Source of the DNA: an uncultured Bradyrhizobium sp.
GTDB taxonomy: Bacteria; Pseudomonadota; Alphaproteobacteria; Rhizobiales; Xanthobacteraceae
Reading direction: 5' to 3'
Assembly: GCF_936928535.1 (NCBI RefSeq)
Contig: NZ_CAKZHY010000059.1
Coordinates: forward strand, 1 to 64,000
DNA: 64,000 bases
The position numbers and the translations under genes were made by a program. The notes beneath the pieces are model-generated. The model was not told the DNA's origin and did no database searches. It saw only the letters and a list, made by a program, of their open reading frames with translations. This document shows, in pieces, positions 56,789 through 64,000 of this stretch. How positions within the stretch are numbered: position 1 is the stretch's first letter; every line of letters begins with the position of its first letter.

Positions 56789-57280
56789 TCATTCCGTCTG
56801 GAAATCGCCCTTCTGCGGCGCCGCCAGCGGCGTGAACTCGCAGCGATCGGGCTTGATGTCGATCAGCGGCGTCTCGTCGATGCAGTCGAGGCCGCGCACC
56901 AAAATCGCATTTCCTTCGATGCCGACCAGCTTCACGATCGATGTGCCGATCGGATTGGGCCGCACCGGCGAGCGCAGCGAAAAAGTGCCCCGGGTTTTGT
57001 CGTTGTTCTTCGGGCTTTGCAGCACGATGTCACGGCGCGACTTATCGAGCCAATAGAGCACTTCCAGATTGTTGTAGAAATCGACGCCCTTGATCGCCGG
57101 CACGAAGGGCTCGAAGATCTCGAGGCGGCAGATCGGACCGTCATGGCGCCCCTGCCGCGGCGTCTCCAGCCGCGACGTCCAGGGCGTGCGGATGCGGCCG
57201 ATGAAGACGAGGCCGGCATCCTCAGTGGATGGCAGCTCGATGGCGACCTCACCCTCGCGGAGTTCGTTTTCGCGAACCAT
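56789..57280 (-). CDS. trmO: tRNA (N6-threonylcarbamoyladenosine37-N6)-methyltransferase TrmO
   Basis: A 163-residue SAM-dependent TsaA/TrmO protein that methylates t6A37 in some tRNAs. FIGRIRTPWTSRLETPRQG, YNNLEVLYWLDKSRR, GTFSLRSPVRPNPIGTSI and DCIDETPLIDIKP match the family. ATG 57280 with AGGA upstream. Confidence 0.88.
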   Translation of the reverse strand: MVRENELREGEVAIELPSTEDAGLVFIGRIRTPWTSRLETPRQGRHDGPICRLEIFEPFVPAIKGVDFYNNLEVLYWLDKSRRDIVLQSPKNNDKTRGTFSLRSPVRPNPIGTSIVKLVGIEGNAILVRGLDCIDETPLIDIKPDRCEFTPLAAPQKGDFQTE

Positions 57281-57312
57281 AATTCCTGTTCCTTGCCTGT
57301 TCGAAGGCGGTT

Positions 57313-57663
57313 TTAACCCAACCACCACTGGCCGACCAGCATGAAGACTTCGCCGGCGACAACGCCGGCAAAGATCGAACGGCGGGCCAGCAGGAACACG
57401 ACAAGTCCGGCGGCCACCGCGCCATAGCGCAAGCCATCCGGCACGCTGGCGAGGGCACCGGGCGGCTGCACCACGATCTGGGCGATCACGCCGGCCAGGA
57501 TCGCGGTCGCGACCGCCCTCACCCAGACCAGCAGCTCGGAGCCCTCATCGATGCCGCCGCCGAACCACAGGCCGAGCATGCGCCATATCTGGTTGGGGAT
57601 GACGCCGGCGACAAACAGCACGACCAGCGCTTGCCAGTCACCGATGAGTTGCGCGGCACTCAT
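57313..57663 (-). CDS. azlD: AzlD-type branched-chain amino-acid export subunit
   Basis: A 116-residue membrane protein with about four hydrophobic segments (WQALVVLFVAGVIPNQIWRM, then LVWVRAVATAILAGVIAQIV, RYGAVAAGLVVFLLARR, GVVAGEVFMLVGQWW), the AzlD layout. It pairs with AzlC, whose stop overlaps this start as ATGA, to form the exporter of branched-chain amino acids or their analogues. Confidence 0.85.
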   Translation of the reverse strand: MSAAQLIGDWQALVVLFVAGVIPNQIWRMLGLWFGGGIDEGSELLVWVRAVATAILAGVIAQIVVQPPGALASVPDGLRYGAVAAGLVVFLLARRSIFAGVVAGEVFMLVGQWWLG

Positions 57664-58400
57664 GCGCGCACCTCCCGCCACCAGTGCACGCCATAGGCAA
57701 TCGTGCCGGCCACCACGCCACTGATCAGAATGTCGAGACCGGAGTTCATCTTCGCGGCCAGCGGATAGAGCAGGATACCGAGCGTAAGCGCGACCACGTC
57801 AGCGACCTCGCGGCTGTTGCGCGCGGTCGAGAACAGGAAGGACAGCGGCGTCAGCAAAAGGATCGCAGCACCCAACGTCTGCGTCAGGTTGGCGGCAAGG
57901 AAATAGCCGATCGTGTTGGCGGTCAGACACACCGAGACCAGACCGAAACCAAGTCCGTTGACGAAGGCGATGCGCCGCTCGCGCGGCACAAGCGGCAGGA
58001 AGCGATGGCATTCGACCCACAGAGTCACAGCCGTGAGATGCGCTGCAAAGAACAGCTCGCGCCGCTTGGTCGTCGGCGTGCGCATCAGCGGCAGCACCGA
58101 GACCACCATCGGAAACAGCCTGATCGCACTGACGGTGACCGCGATCGCCGACTGGATGATGGTGGCGCCCGAACCGAGCGTCGTGATCAGGATGATCTGC
58201 GCGGGCCCGGCCCAGACGAACAGCGTCGAACAGAGCGCCCAGAGCAGGCTGAAATGGGTGTCATGGGCGAGCGCGCCGATGCCGAGATAGGTCGCGAACA
58301 GGACGAGCGTGAGGATCGTCTGCGTGATCGAGCGCAGCCCCCAGGCGAAGGCGCGCCACGGACTTTGCCATTGAGGGGAATCGAGCGGGGGAAGTGCCAC
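57660..58400 (-). CDS. azlC: AzlC-type branched-chain amino-acid export subunit
   Basis: A 246-residue membrane protein (about five to seven TM) with the AzlC motifs THFSLLWALCSTLFVWAGPAQ, RLFPMVVSVLPLM and NSREVADVVALTLGILLYP. It functions as the large subunit with AzlD. The overlap of stop and AzlD start shows one operon. Confidence 0.88.
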   Translation of the reverse strand: MALPPLDSPQWQSPWRAFAWGLRSITQTILTLVLFATYLGIGALAHDTHFSLLWALCSTLFVWAGPAQIILITTLGSGATIIQSAIAVTVSAIRLFPMVVSVLPLMRTPTTKRRELFFAAHLTAVTLWVECHRFLPLVPRERRIAFVNGLGFGLVSVCLTANTIGYFLAANLTQTLGAAILLLTPLSFLFSTARNSREVADVVALTLGILLYPLAAKMNSGLDILISGVVAGTIAYGVHWWREVRA

Positions 58401-58497
58401 GGGAGCTTGGCCGGCGTGAGGATCTTGCCCGCATAACGGACAATGCGGACCGTCACGTCAAGGAAGCCCGCGGCGGGGCTGGCATGCGTAGCGCCTG

Positions 58498-59460
58498 CTA
58501 CCCGCTCACCCCGCGGTTCTTCAGCACAAAACAAGCTCCGCCCGCCTTGCGGATGCGGTTGCAGAGATCGTCTGCCTCAGTTCGCGTGTCGGCGCCGATG
58601 CGCACCTGGTAGAAGGCGTGCGAGCCGCGGCTGCGAACCACCGAGGAGAGCAGGCTGGGATCGCGTTCGCCGATGACGGCGCTGAGCCGCGTGACGGCGC
58701 GGGAATACATCGCCAGCGCCTTGTTGCGGTCGAAGCCCGCGGCGAGCTGAACACCCCAGATCTTCGCAGCGGCGAGCTCGACGTGCTGCTCGAGCTCTGC
58801 GACGAACGGGTTCGGCGCGCGCTTCAACAACGCCATCAGATCGCGGCAGCTCGTCGGCGGCGAGCTCGGCGGTCCCTTGCCGGTGCTGCCCGCCTTGGCC
58901 CATGCGTCGACTGTCGCACCCGTGATGGCGTAGACGTAGTTGCGTGTCTGCTCCGGCATGCCGCCGGTGCCGGCGAGCCACTCCTGCACCCGTCGCGGCC
59001 CGGCATTGTAGGCGGCAGCGGCGAGGCCAAGATTGCCGAACTGATTGCGCAGCTCATTCAAGAACTCGGCGGATTTTGGTAGCGCCTGAACAGGATTGAA
59101 CGGATTGAGCAGTCCGCGCTCGCTCGCGGTCCCCGGCATGAACTGCGCGATCCCCTGCGCCTGCTCGCCACTGCGGGTTACGGGTCCCACTGCATCAGCC
59201 TGGAAACGGCTCTCCTGCCAGATCACGCGGGCGAAGAATTCAAGCGGCAGATTGGCATCCCGCGCAGCCGCCTCGACGATGAGGCAGATGGATTCCCGCG
59301 TGTCGCTCTCGCGCGCGGACTCGCCTGCAGCCGGTTTTGCCGGCCCCTCGGGGCCAAGCTGCGTCGGCGGGACCGAAGCATCCTCGGCGAGCGCCGGTGT
59401 GCAAACCAACGCCGCCGCGAGCACCCACCAGATCAGCTTCCGAGCCCGGATGAACGCCAT
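58498..59460 (-). CDS. Lytic transglycosylase with C-terminal SPOR-like segment
   Basis: A 320-residue periplasmic protein. A signal peptide (LIWWVLAAALVCTPALAED) is followed by a GH23 domain with catalytic Glu83 in WQESRFQADA, then EQAQGIAQFMPGTA and AAAYNAGPRRVQEWL. The last 60 residues (FYQVRIGADTRTEADDLCNR) resemble a SPOR-type peptidoglycan-binding fold. ATG 59460 gives the signal peptide. Divergent from the HAD gene. Confidence 0.87.
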   Translation of the reverse strand: MAFIRARKLIWWVLAAALVCTPALAEDASVPPTQLGPEGPAKPAAGESARESDTRESICLIVEAAARDANLPLEFFARVIWQESRFQADAVGPVTRSGEQAQGIAQFMPGTASERGLLNPFNPVQALPKSAEFLNELRNQFGNLGLAAAAYNAGPRRVQEWLAGTGGMPEQTRNYVYAITGATVDAWAKAGSTGKGPPSSPPTSCRDLMALLKRAPNPFVAELEQHVELAAAKIWGVQLAAGFDRNKALAMYSRAVTRLSAVIGERDPSLLSSVVRSRGSHAFYQVRIGADTRTEADDLCNRIRKAGGACFVLKNRGVSG

Positions 59461-59542
59461 GTCGCTCCTAATATCGGCCCTTGAACTCCGGCCCCAAGGC
59501 AACTAGCAACAGCCGTAATGAACAACGCTGAGCCTGGCCAGA

Positions 59543-60181
59543 ATGCAGACAGTCTATATTGATCTCGACGGCACGCTGACCGATCCAAAGCCCGGGATCA
59601 CGGGTTCGATCCAGTATGCCCTGAAAAAACTCGGCAAGGCGGTCCCGAGCCAGGATGAATTGACCTGGTGCATCGGGCCGCCCCTGCATGCGAGCCTGAA
59701 GGCGCTCACCGGAACCGAAGCACTGGCCAACCAGGCGCTCCTTCTGTACCGGGAACGATTTTCCGAGGTCGGACTGTTCGAGAACACGCCCTATCCGGGC
59801 ATCCACGACACGCTGGCGGCGATCGCCGCAAGCGGCGCGCGCCTGTTCGTGGCGACCAGCAAGCCCGCGGTCTACGCCACCCGCATCGTCGAGCATTTCG
59901 GCTTGAAGCCCTATTTCGAGCGCGTGTTCGGCTCGGAGCTCGACGGCACCCGCGCCGACAAGCGCGACCTGCTTCGTTACGCGCTCGAGGAGACCAAGGT
60001 CGACCCCGCCAGTGCCGTCATGATCGGCGACCGCAGCCATGACGTGGTCGGCGCCCGGACCAATGGCATGACGGCGATTGGCGTGCTCTATGGCTATGGC
60101 AGCGAGGCCGAGCTCAGGGACGCCGGCGCGCATCACATCTGCGCCGCACATCCGGAGTTGCTCGGCCACTGCGTCGCCTAA
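59543..60181 (+). CDS. HAD-superfamily hydrolase (phosphoglycolate phosphatase-like)
   Basis: A 212-residue HAD subfamily IA enzyme: the nucleophile Asp in VYIDLDGTLTDPKPG, motif II Thr in FVATSKPAVYA, Lys in RADKRDLLR and motif III MIGDRSHDVVGART. The cap is helical. Gph-like, but the substrate is not certain. It overlaps the aldoxime dehydratase stop by four bases, convergent. Confidence 0.87.
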   Translation: MQTVYIDLDGTLTDPKPGITGSIQYALKKLGKAVPSQDELTWCIGPPLHASLKALTGTEALANQALLLYRERFSEVGLFENTPYPGIHDTLAAIAASGARLFVATSKPAVYATRIVEHFGLKPYFERVFGSELDGTRADKRDLLRYALEETKVDPASAVMIGDRSHDVVGARTNGMTAIGVLYGYGSEAELRDAGAHHICAAHPELLGHCVA

Positions 60182-61218
60182 GCGGTCACCCTCTCGACTG
60201 CCGCAAGCATACCTGTCTTCGGATGGCAGTTCAGATATTCGAAGAACTGCTCATCGGCTGCGGCCACGGTGACCTCGTGATAGAGCCGCAGCTTCGCTGA
60301 CGGCCCCAGCGTCGAGAGATATTTCATCGCCGCACCGAAGATCTTCACGTGGGTCGGATGCGATTCCGCCCAGCGCTCCAGTGCAGCGAGACTTTTCCAC
60401 CAGCTCTGGCCATAGGATTTTTCACTCGCCTTGCCGTCGGCCGAGAGCACCTGCATGTAACGGTTGGCGTAGCAACCGATCCCGAGCCCGTCGTCGCGCA
60501 GGAAGTCCATGCCCTCGCGCAGCACCGGTTCGACGTCGTCGAGATAGAGCCTTCGCTCCGATGCTTCCGTATCGCTCCAGTCCTGCCCGGAGCGGATCAG
60601 GCAGAGATTGTCGTGCGCCTTCACGCGCAGGCGTGCGCCGTCACGGATCAGCTCTGGATTGCCTCCCGGCGACATCGGGTCCGTCTGCGACAGCGGAATG
60701 CGGTCGCGCATGCCGCCCCAATAAGCGTGCTCCTGCACCTCCCCGCTCATGCCGTCGGCGATCGCGGCGACACCTTCGGACCTATCGAGCGAGGAGAACA
60801 GCGTCTCGTGCCGTGCCACAGTGGGGCGCAGCACCTCGATGAAGGTGCCGATGCCGTCGCGCGGCTTTCCGGTCCACGCCTCATGTGCCGGCGCAAACCA
60901 GGTGTCGAAGCGTGCGATGTCGTCCCAATAGGCCACCGAGACGATGTTGGTGTGACCGGTTTGATCGACGTAGTGTGCGCGGTCCCAATGCATGGGACCA
61001 CCTGCGCCGGCAAACAGGCTCGCAATTTCTGCAAGCGCTTGCGCTACACCCGCCGCCATCGCCCCACGATACTGCACGCCGAAATAAGCCATCACCACAC
61101 GACTTACACCGGGCTTGTAGCGCGCCACAAACGACGGATATGGCGGCTGGTAATCGTCAGGCACGCGCTTGTGCCGCGTGCGCTGGGTTTCGAGATGTGC
61201 GGGAATCGCGGATTCCAT
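60178..61218 (-). CDS. Aldoxime dehydratase (phenylacetaldoxime dehydratase family)
   Basis: A 346-residue haem enzyme that dehydrates aldoximes to nitriles. The start VPDDYQPPYPSFVARYKPGV, FGVQYRGAMAAGVAQAL, RMQVLSADGK-type sequence, and late RLYHEVTVAAADEQFFEYLN are typical of Oxd. His290 (HVKIF) and His314 (YHEV) are the likely proximal and distal histidines by family comparison from memory. It follows the nitrilase gene by 27 bases on the same strand; the two make a pathway from aldoxime to acid. Confidence 0.88.
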   Translation of the reverse strand: MESAIPAHLETQRTRHKRVPDDYQPPYPSFVARYKPGVSRVVMAYFGVQYRGAMAAGVAQALAEIASLFAGAGGPMHWDRAHYVDQTGHTNIVSVAYWDDIARFDTWFAPAHEAWTGKPRDGIGTFIEVLRPTVARHETLFSSLDRSEGVAAIADGMSGEVQEHAYWGGMRDRIPLSQTDPMSPGGNPELIRDGARLRVKAHDNLCLIRSGQDWSDTEASERRLYLDDVEPVLREGMDFLRDDGLGIGCYANRYMQVLSADGKASEKSYGQSWWKSLAALERWAESHPTHVKIFGAAMKYLSTLGPSAKLRLYHEVTVAAADEQFFEYLNCHPKTGMLAAVERVTA

Positions 61219-61245
61219 GATCGTACCCTCCCTCGATCGCAGCGA

Positions 61246-62262
61246 TCAGCTCGCTGCCGCGCCGATATCCGCCGACTCGATGGTGTCGACCGGCAGCGCG
61301 AACTGCTCGACGCGCTTGTACGGCTTCTTGTTGAGCAGTAACCGCGTGACGTCGGGCCGCGAATAGTGCCCGGCGGGATCGGCGGCGTTCTTGGCAACGC
61401 CGATGGCACCGAGATCGATCTCGGCGATCAAGAGCCCCTCCTGGTCCGGCGCGAGCTTGTCGCCGATCTGGCTGCCGTCAGGCCCGTAGATCGCGGCAAA
61501 GCCACCGCCCACATGCAGCAGCGCATTCTTGTCCGGCCGGTCGCAGAGCTCGTCGATCATCGCCTGCGACACCGTCGCGCACGGCGCGAGCACGAAGCAG
61601 GAGCCCTCCACCGCATAGACGCGCGAGGCAGCATTGTTGACCTCGGCCCCCAGCGCCGGCGCGAAGGGATCGTACAGAGAGAAGCTCGGCCAGGCCGCGA
61701 CGTGCACCTGCTCGTTCTGGGCGTACATCGCGTATTTCGACAGCGGCTGAAGATGCTCCCAGCAGCACAGCGCGCCGATGCGGCCGATGTCCGGGCGCGC
61801 ATGGACCGCAAGGTCGCTGCCGTCGCCCTCGCCATAGACGGTGCGCTCGGCATGGGTCGGCCGCAATTTGCGGCGCTTTGCGATGGTCTCGCCGTCGGGT
61901 CCAATCAGCCACTGCGCGAGATAGAGGCTGCCGCCGTCGCGCTCGGACAGTCCGATCACTGCGGTGAGCTTGGCTTTGCGCACGGCATCGCGGAGCCGCT
62001 CGGCCTGCGGACTGTCGTAGGACAGTGAGTTGTCGAAATAGCGCTGCACGAAGCCGCGGCCGATCGCCCAGGCCGGCGAGTCCAGCCAGATATGCCAGGG
62101 ATAGCCGGGGATGAACGCCTCCGGAAACGCGATCAGCCTGGCGCCCTTTTCGGCGGCCTCCCTGATCAGCGCGACCGACTTGTCGATCGAGGCGTCGAGG
62201 TCGAGCCAGGCGGGTGCCGCCTGCACCACCGCGACCTTGTATTTCGGATGCTCGATGCCCAT
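61246..62262 (-). CDS. Nitrilase
   Basis: A 338-residue carbon-nitrogen hydrolase that converts nitriles to acids and ammonia. The triad is Glu48 in FPEAFIPGYP, Lys132 in KRRKLRPTHAER and Cys167 in GALCCWEHLQP, all of the nitrilase branch. The C-terminus (RPDVTRLLLNKKPYKRVEQ) matches plant/bacterial aliphatic or aryl nitrilases. ATG 62262. Partnered with the aldoxime dehydratase and controlled presumably by the divergent AraC gene. Confidence 0.92.
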   Translation of the reverse strand: MGIEHPKYKVAVVQAAPAWLDLDASIDKSVALIREAAEKGARLIAFPEAFIPGYPWHIWLDSPAWAIGRGFVQRYFDNSLSYDSPQAERLRDAVRKAKLTAVIGLSERDGGSLYLAQWLIGPDGETIAKRRKLRPTHAERTVYGEGDGSDLAVHARPDIGRIGALCCWEHLQPLSKYAMYAQNEQVHVAAWPSFSLYDPFAPALGAEVNNAASRVYAVEGSCFVLAPCATVSQAMIDELCDRPDKNALLHVGGGFAAIYGPDGSQIGDKLAPDQEGLLIAEIDLGAIGVAKNAADPAGHYSRPDVTRLLLNKKPYKRVEQFALPVDTIESADIGAAAS

Positions 62263-62471
62263 TGCCGTCTCCCTTGCCGGTTGATCCAAAACCACGTCCG
62301 TTGCAGTCTATTGGACCAAGCCGGGCGGCCGCGCGCTCGACCACGGCGGAACAAAAACTCGACTGCAAAAACCTGGCTGGAAGGGATCGCGCCCCGGTAC
62401 GGAACTTGCCTGCGGTCAGGCCGGATCTGCGCCACCATGCGGTTTGCCAGGAGTGAAAGGGAGGCCTGACG

Positions 62472-63428
62472 ATGACGATCCAGTTCACGACAGACGGCAG
62501 CCCTGGCTACCGGCGGCTTGCCCTCTGGCAGGACATCGTCTGCGACGTCTTCGTCGGGCTCGACTGCAAGTCCGACCTCGGGAGCGCTTTTCATGGCTCG
62601 GTCACGCAGGCCCCGCTCGGCAAAGCCGTCTGCTCCGAGGTCTGCTCCGAGCGCCAGCACGTCTTCCGTACGCCCTCGCGCATCGCGCGTTCGGATCAGG
62701 ATTATGTTCTCGTTGCGCTCGGCAATCGCGGCGATGGCGGTGTGGTGCAGGACGGCCGCGAGACCGTGATCCATCCGGGCGAGTTCGCGCTCTACGACAC
62801 CACGCGTCCCTATGAGCTGAAGTTCAAGGACACGTTCTCCCAATCCATCTTCAAGGTGCCACGCGAGATGTTGCAGCGCCGGCTCGGCGGCACCGAGACG
62901 CTCACCGCGATCACGTTCGGAGCCGACGCGCCTCTCGAGCGGCTCGCCTATGATTTTATCTTCCGCCTTTGCCAGAGCGCAGACCGGCTCGCGCCGAGCA
63001 GCGCGGCCGCGCTCTCCGAGCAGGCGGTCGACTTGCTCGCCATGGCACTGAGCGAACGGCTGAGCGGGAGATCGCTGCCGTCCTCGACGCATCGCTCCGC
63101 CCTGCTCTACAGGCTCAAGGCGCATATTCGCGCGCGCCTCGCCGACCCCGATCTCTCGCTTCCCGAAACCGCCGCTGCGCTCGGAATCTCGCCGCGCTAC
63201 GTCAACGACCTCCTCGCCGACGAGGACACTTCATTCCAGCGCCATGTGCTTGCCGAACGTCTCGCCCAATGCCGGCGCGACCTCGCCTCGCCCCTGCTCG
63301 CCCATCGCCACATCAGCGAGATTGCGTTTGCCTGGGGCTTCAACGATCTCTCGCATTTCGGCCGCGTCTTCCGCGAACATTTCGGAATGTCACCGCGCGA
63401 CTTCAGGCAGACCCAGGTACCGCACTGA
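62472..63428 (+). CDS. AraC-family regulator of the aldoxime-nitrile genes
   Basis: A 318-residue activator: a long N-terminal sensing domain (LWQDIVCDVFVGLDC, EFALYDTTRPYELKFKDTF) and a C-terminal double helix-turn-helix (LPETAAALGISPRYVNDLLA, ISEIAFAWGFNDLSHFGRVF). This resembles the AraC_binding_2 type found with aldoxime, nitrile and amide gene clusters. Divergent from nitrilase with a 209-base gap. Confidence 0.9.
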   Translation: MTIQFTTDGSPGYRRLALWQDIVCDVFVGLDCKSDLGSAFHGSVTQAPLGKAVCSEVCSERQHVFRTPSRIARSDQDYVLVALGNRGDGGVVQDGRETVIHPGEFALYDTTRPYELKFKDTFSQSIFKVPREMLQRRLGGTETLTAITFGADAPLERLAYDFIFRLCQSADRLAPSSAAALSEQAVDLLAMALSERLSGRSLPSSTHRSALLYRLKAHIRARLADPDLSLPETAAALGISPRYVNDLLADEDTSFQRHVLAERLAQCRRDLASPLLAHRHISEIAFAWGFNDLSHFGRVFREHFGMSPRDFRQTQVPH

Positions 63429-63526
63429 GCCGCACATTGCTAAATATCGATACGCAAACTCACGGGATGTTCAGCACCGCGGCGTAAAATTGCCGCCTGT
63501 CCACCAAGTTGACCCCGGATCGCCAC

Positions 63527-64000
63527 ATGTCCCTTCTCGTTGGAATCAGCCGCAAGCGTTCGCCCCAGCTCATGGGCAATCATGTGTCCCCGGAACAGTC
63601 GTCAATTCCGCCGGATCGCGACGAGGCCTTGGCAACGTTCATTGAGGCCCTCATCGAGGGCAATTTCCTCGCTCCCGGCTACAGCAGTAACGACCGTCTC
63701 TCCAGCGCCGTCTCGAGGCTTGCTGCCAAACTGGCCGAGGATGCCTCGCAAAGGCTGGACGCCATCGTCGATCTCAACGTTCAGAGCAATGAGACGGCGA
63801 TTTCCGCTGCCCGAATGCTTACGGCTTGTCGGAACGTCGACCAGAGGACCCAGGCGCTTGCTGCCGCAAGCGAGGAGATGGTGGCTTCGGTTGGCCAGAT
63901 CAGGGCCAACGCGGAAGATGCAGCTGGCAGTGCAGCCAGAATGAAATCGAGCGCCGAGCAGGGCATGACGACCGTCCGGCAGGCCTCCAACGCAATGGAG
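63527..64000 (+). CDS. Chemoreceptor-like protein, N-terminal part (cut by window edge)
   Basis: The first 158 codons of a longer gene: MSLLVGISRKRSPQLMGNH, then a helical region with ALAAASEEMVASVGQIRANA and SAEQGMTTVRQASNAME, a methyl-accepting heptad coiled-coil pattern. No membrane segment is seen before the coiled-coil, so it may be a soluble receptor. The end lies outside. Confidence 0.8.
   Translation, partial: MSLLVGISRKRSPQLMGNHVSPEQSSIPPDRDEALATFIEALIEGNFLAPGYSSNDRLSSAVSRLAAKLAEDASQRLDAIVDLNVQSNETAISAARMLTACRNVDQRTQALAAASEEMVASVGQIRANAEDAAGSAARMKSSAEQGMTTVRQASNAME

Overview
This is a GC-rich stretch of an alphaproteobacterial chromosome. The most likely source is Bradyrhizobium or a close relative in the Nitrobacteraceae. 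The gene order (gatCAB, ruvX, pyrBC, plsY, dprA, topA-rnr, rpmG, pleD-divK, dinB), the presence of DivK/PleD and EipB, and many dispersed intergenic palindromes all point that way. I see no transposase, phage gene, CRISPR array or rRNA. Most of the window is core chromosome with small accessory insertions.

Layout. 0-6.0 kb: UDG-b uracil-DNA glycosylase, then a minus-strand group (dapA, mscL, smpB, PrxQ-like peroxiredoxin), then a divergent Slt-type lytic transglycosylase with a Lys/Ala-rich linker. 6.3 kb: tRNA-Ser(GCU). 6.4-8.28 kb: mostly non-coding, holding a Sel1-like small protein and a 30-residue Lys/Ala histone-like peptide. 8.3-12.0 kb: gatC, gatA and gatB on the minus strand with two small unknown genes between the subunits, joined mostly by 4-base overlaps. 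12.1-15.5 kb: two nitronate-monooxygenase paralogues and a divergent LysR regulator. 15.6-21.3 kb: ruvX, an AEC transporter, two CPBP membrane proteases, an AidB-like acyl-CoA dehydrogenase and a VanX-type dipeptidase. 21.5-28.2 kb: pyrB, a pyrC-like gene that lacks the zinc HxH motif, plsY, a patatin, an amidase and dprA.

28.2-33.1 kb: two HxlR-regulator modules (with an azoreductase and with an SDR dehydrogenase), a class III nucleotide cyclase and small unknowns. 33.3-39.6 kb: topA, rnr, a DUF983 gene and a NUDIX gene on one strand. 39.6-47.6 kb: metallophosphoesterase, flavin monooxygenase, rpmG with clear promoter and terminator, a TPR-glycosyltransferase fusion, and an MFS/TetR divergent pair with an operator. 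47.8-51.4 kb: pleD, divK, DUF3572, dinB. 51.6-59.5 kb: ACT protein, two RidA proteins around eipB, a GDPD, an acyltransferase, a HIT protein, trmO, azlCD and a second transglycosylase. 59.5-64 kb: HAD phosphatase, an aldoxime dehydratase-nitrilase pair with a divergent AraC regulator, and the start of a soluble chemoreceptor.

The most noteworthy points are: the small coupled genes threaded through gatCAB; the degenerate dihydroorotase fused by overlap to pyrB; the aldoxime-to-acid cluster; a compound inverted operator between the SDR gene and its HxlR regulator; and at least six families of intergenic palindromes, one of which supplies the C-terminus of a nitronate monooxygenase. Protein assignments rest on motifs read by eye. 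No database search was possible.
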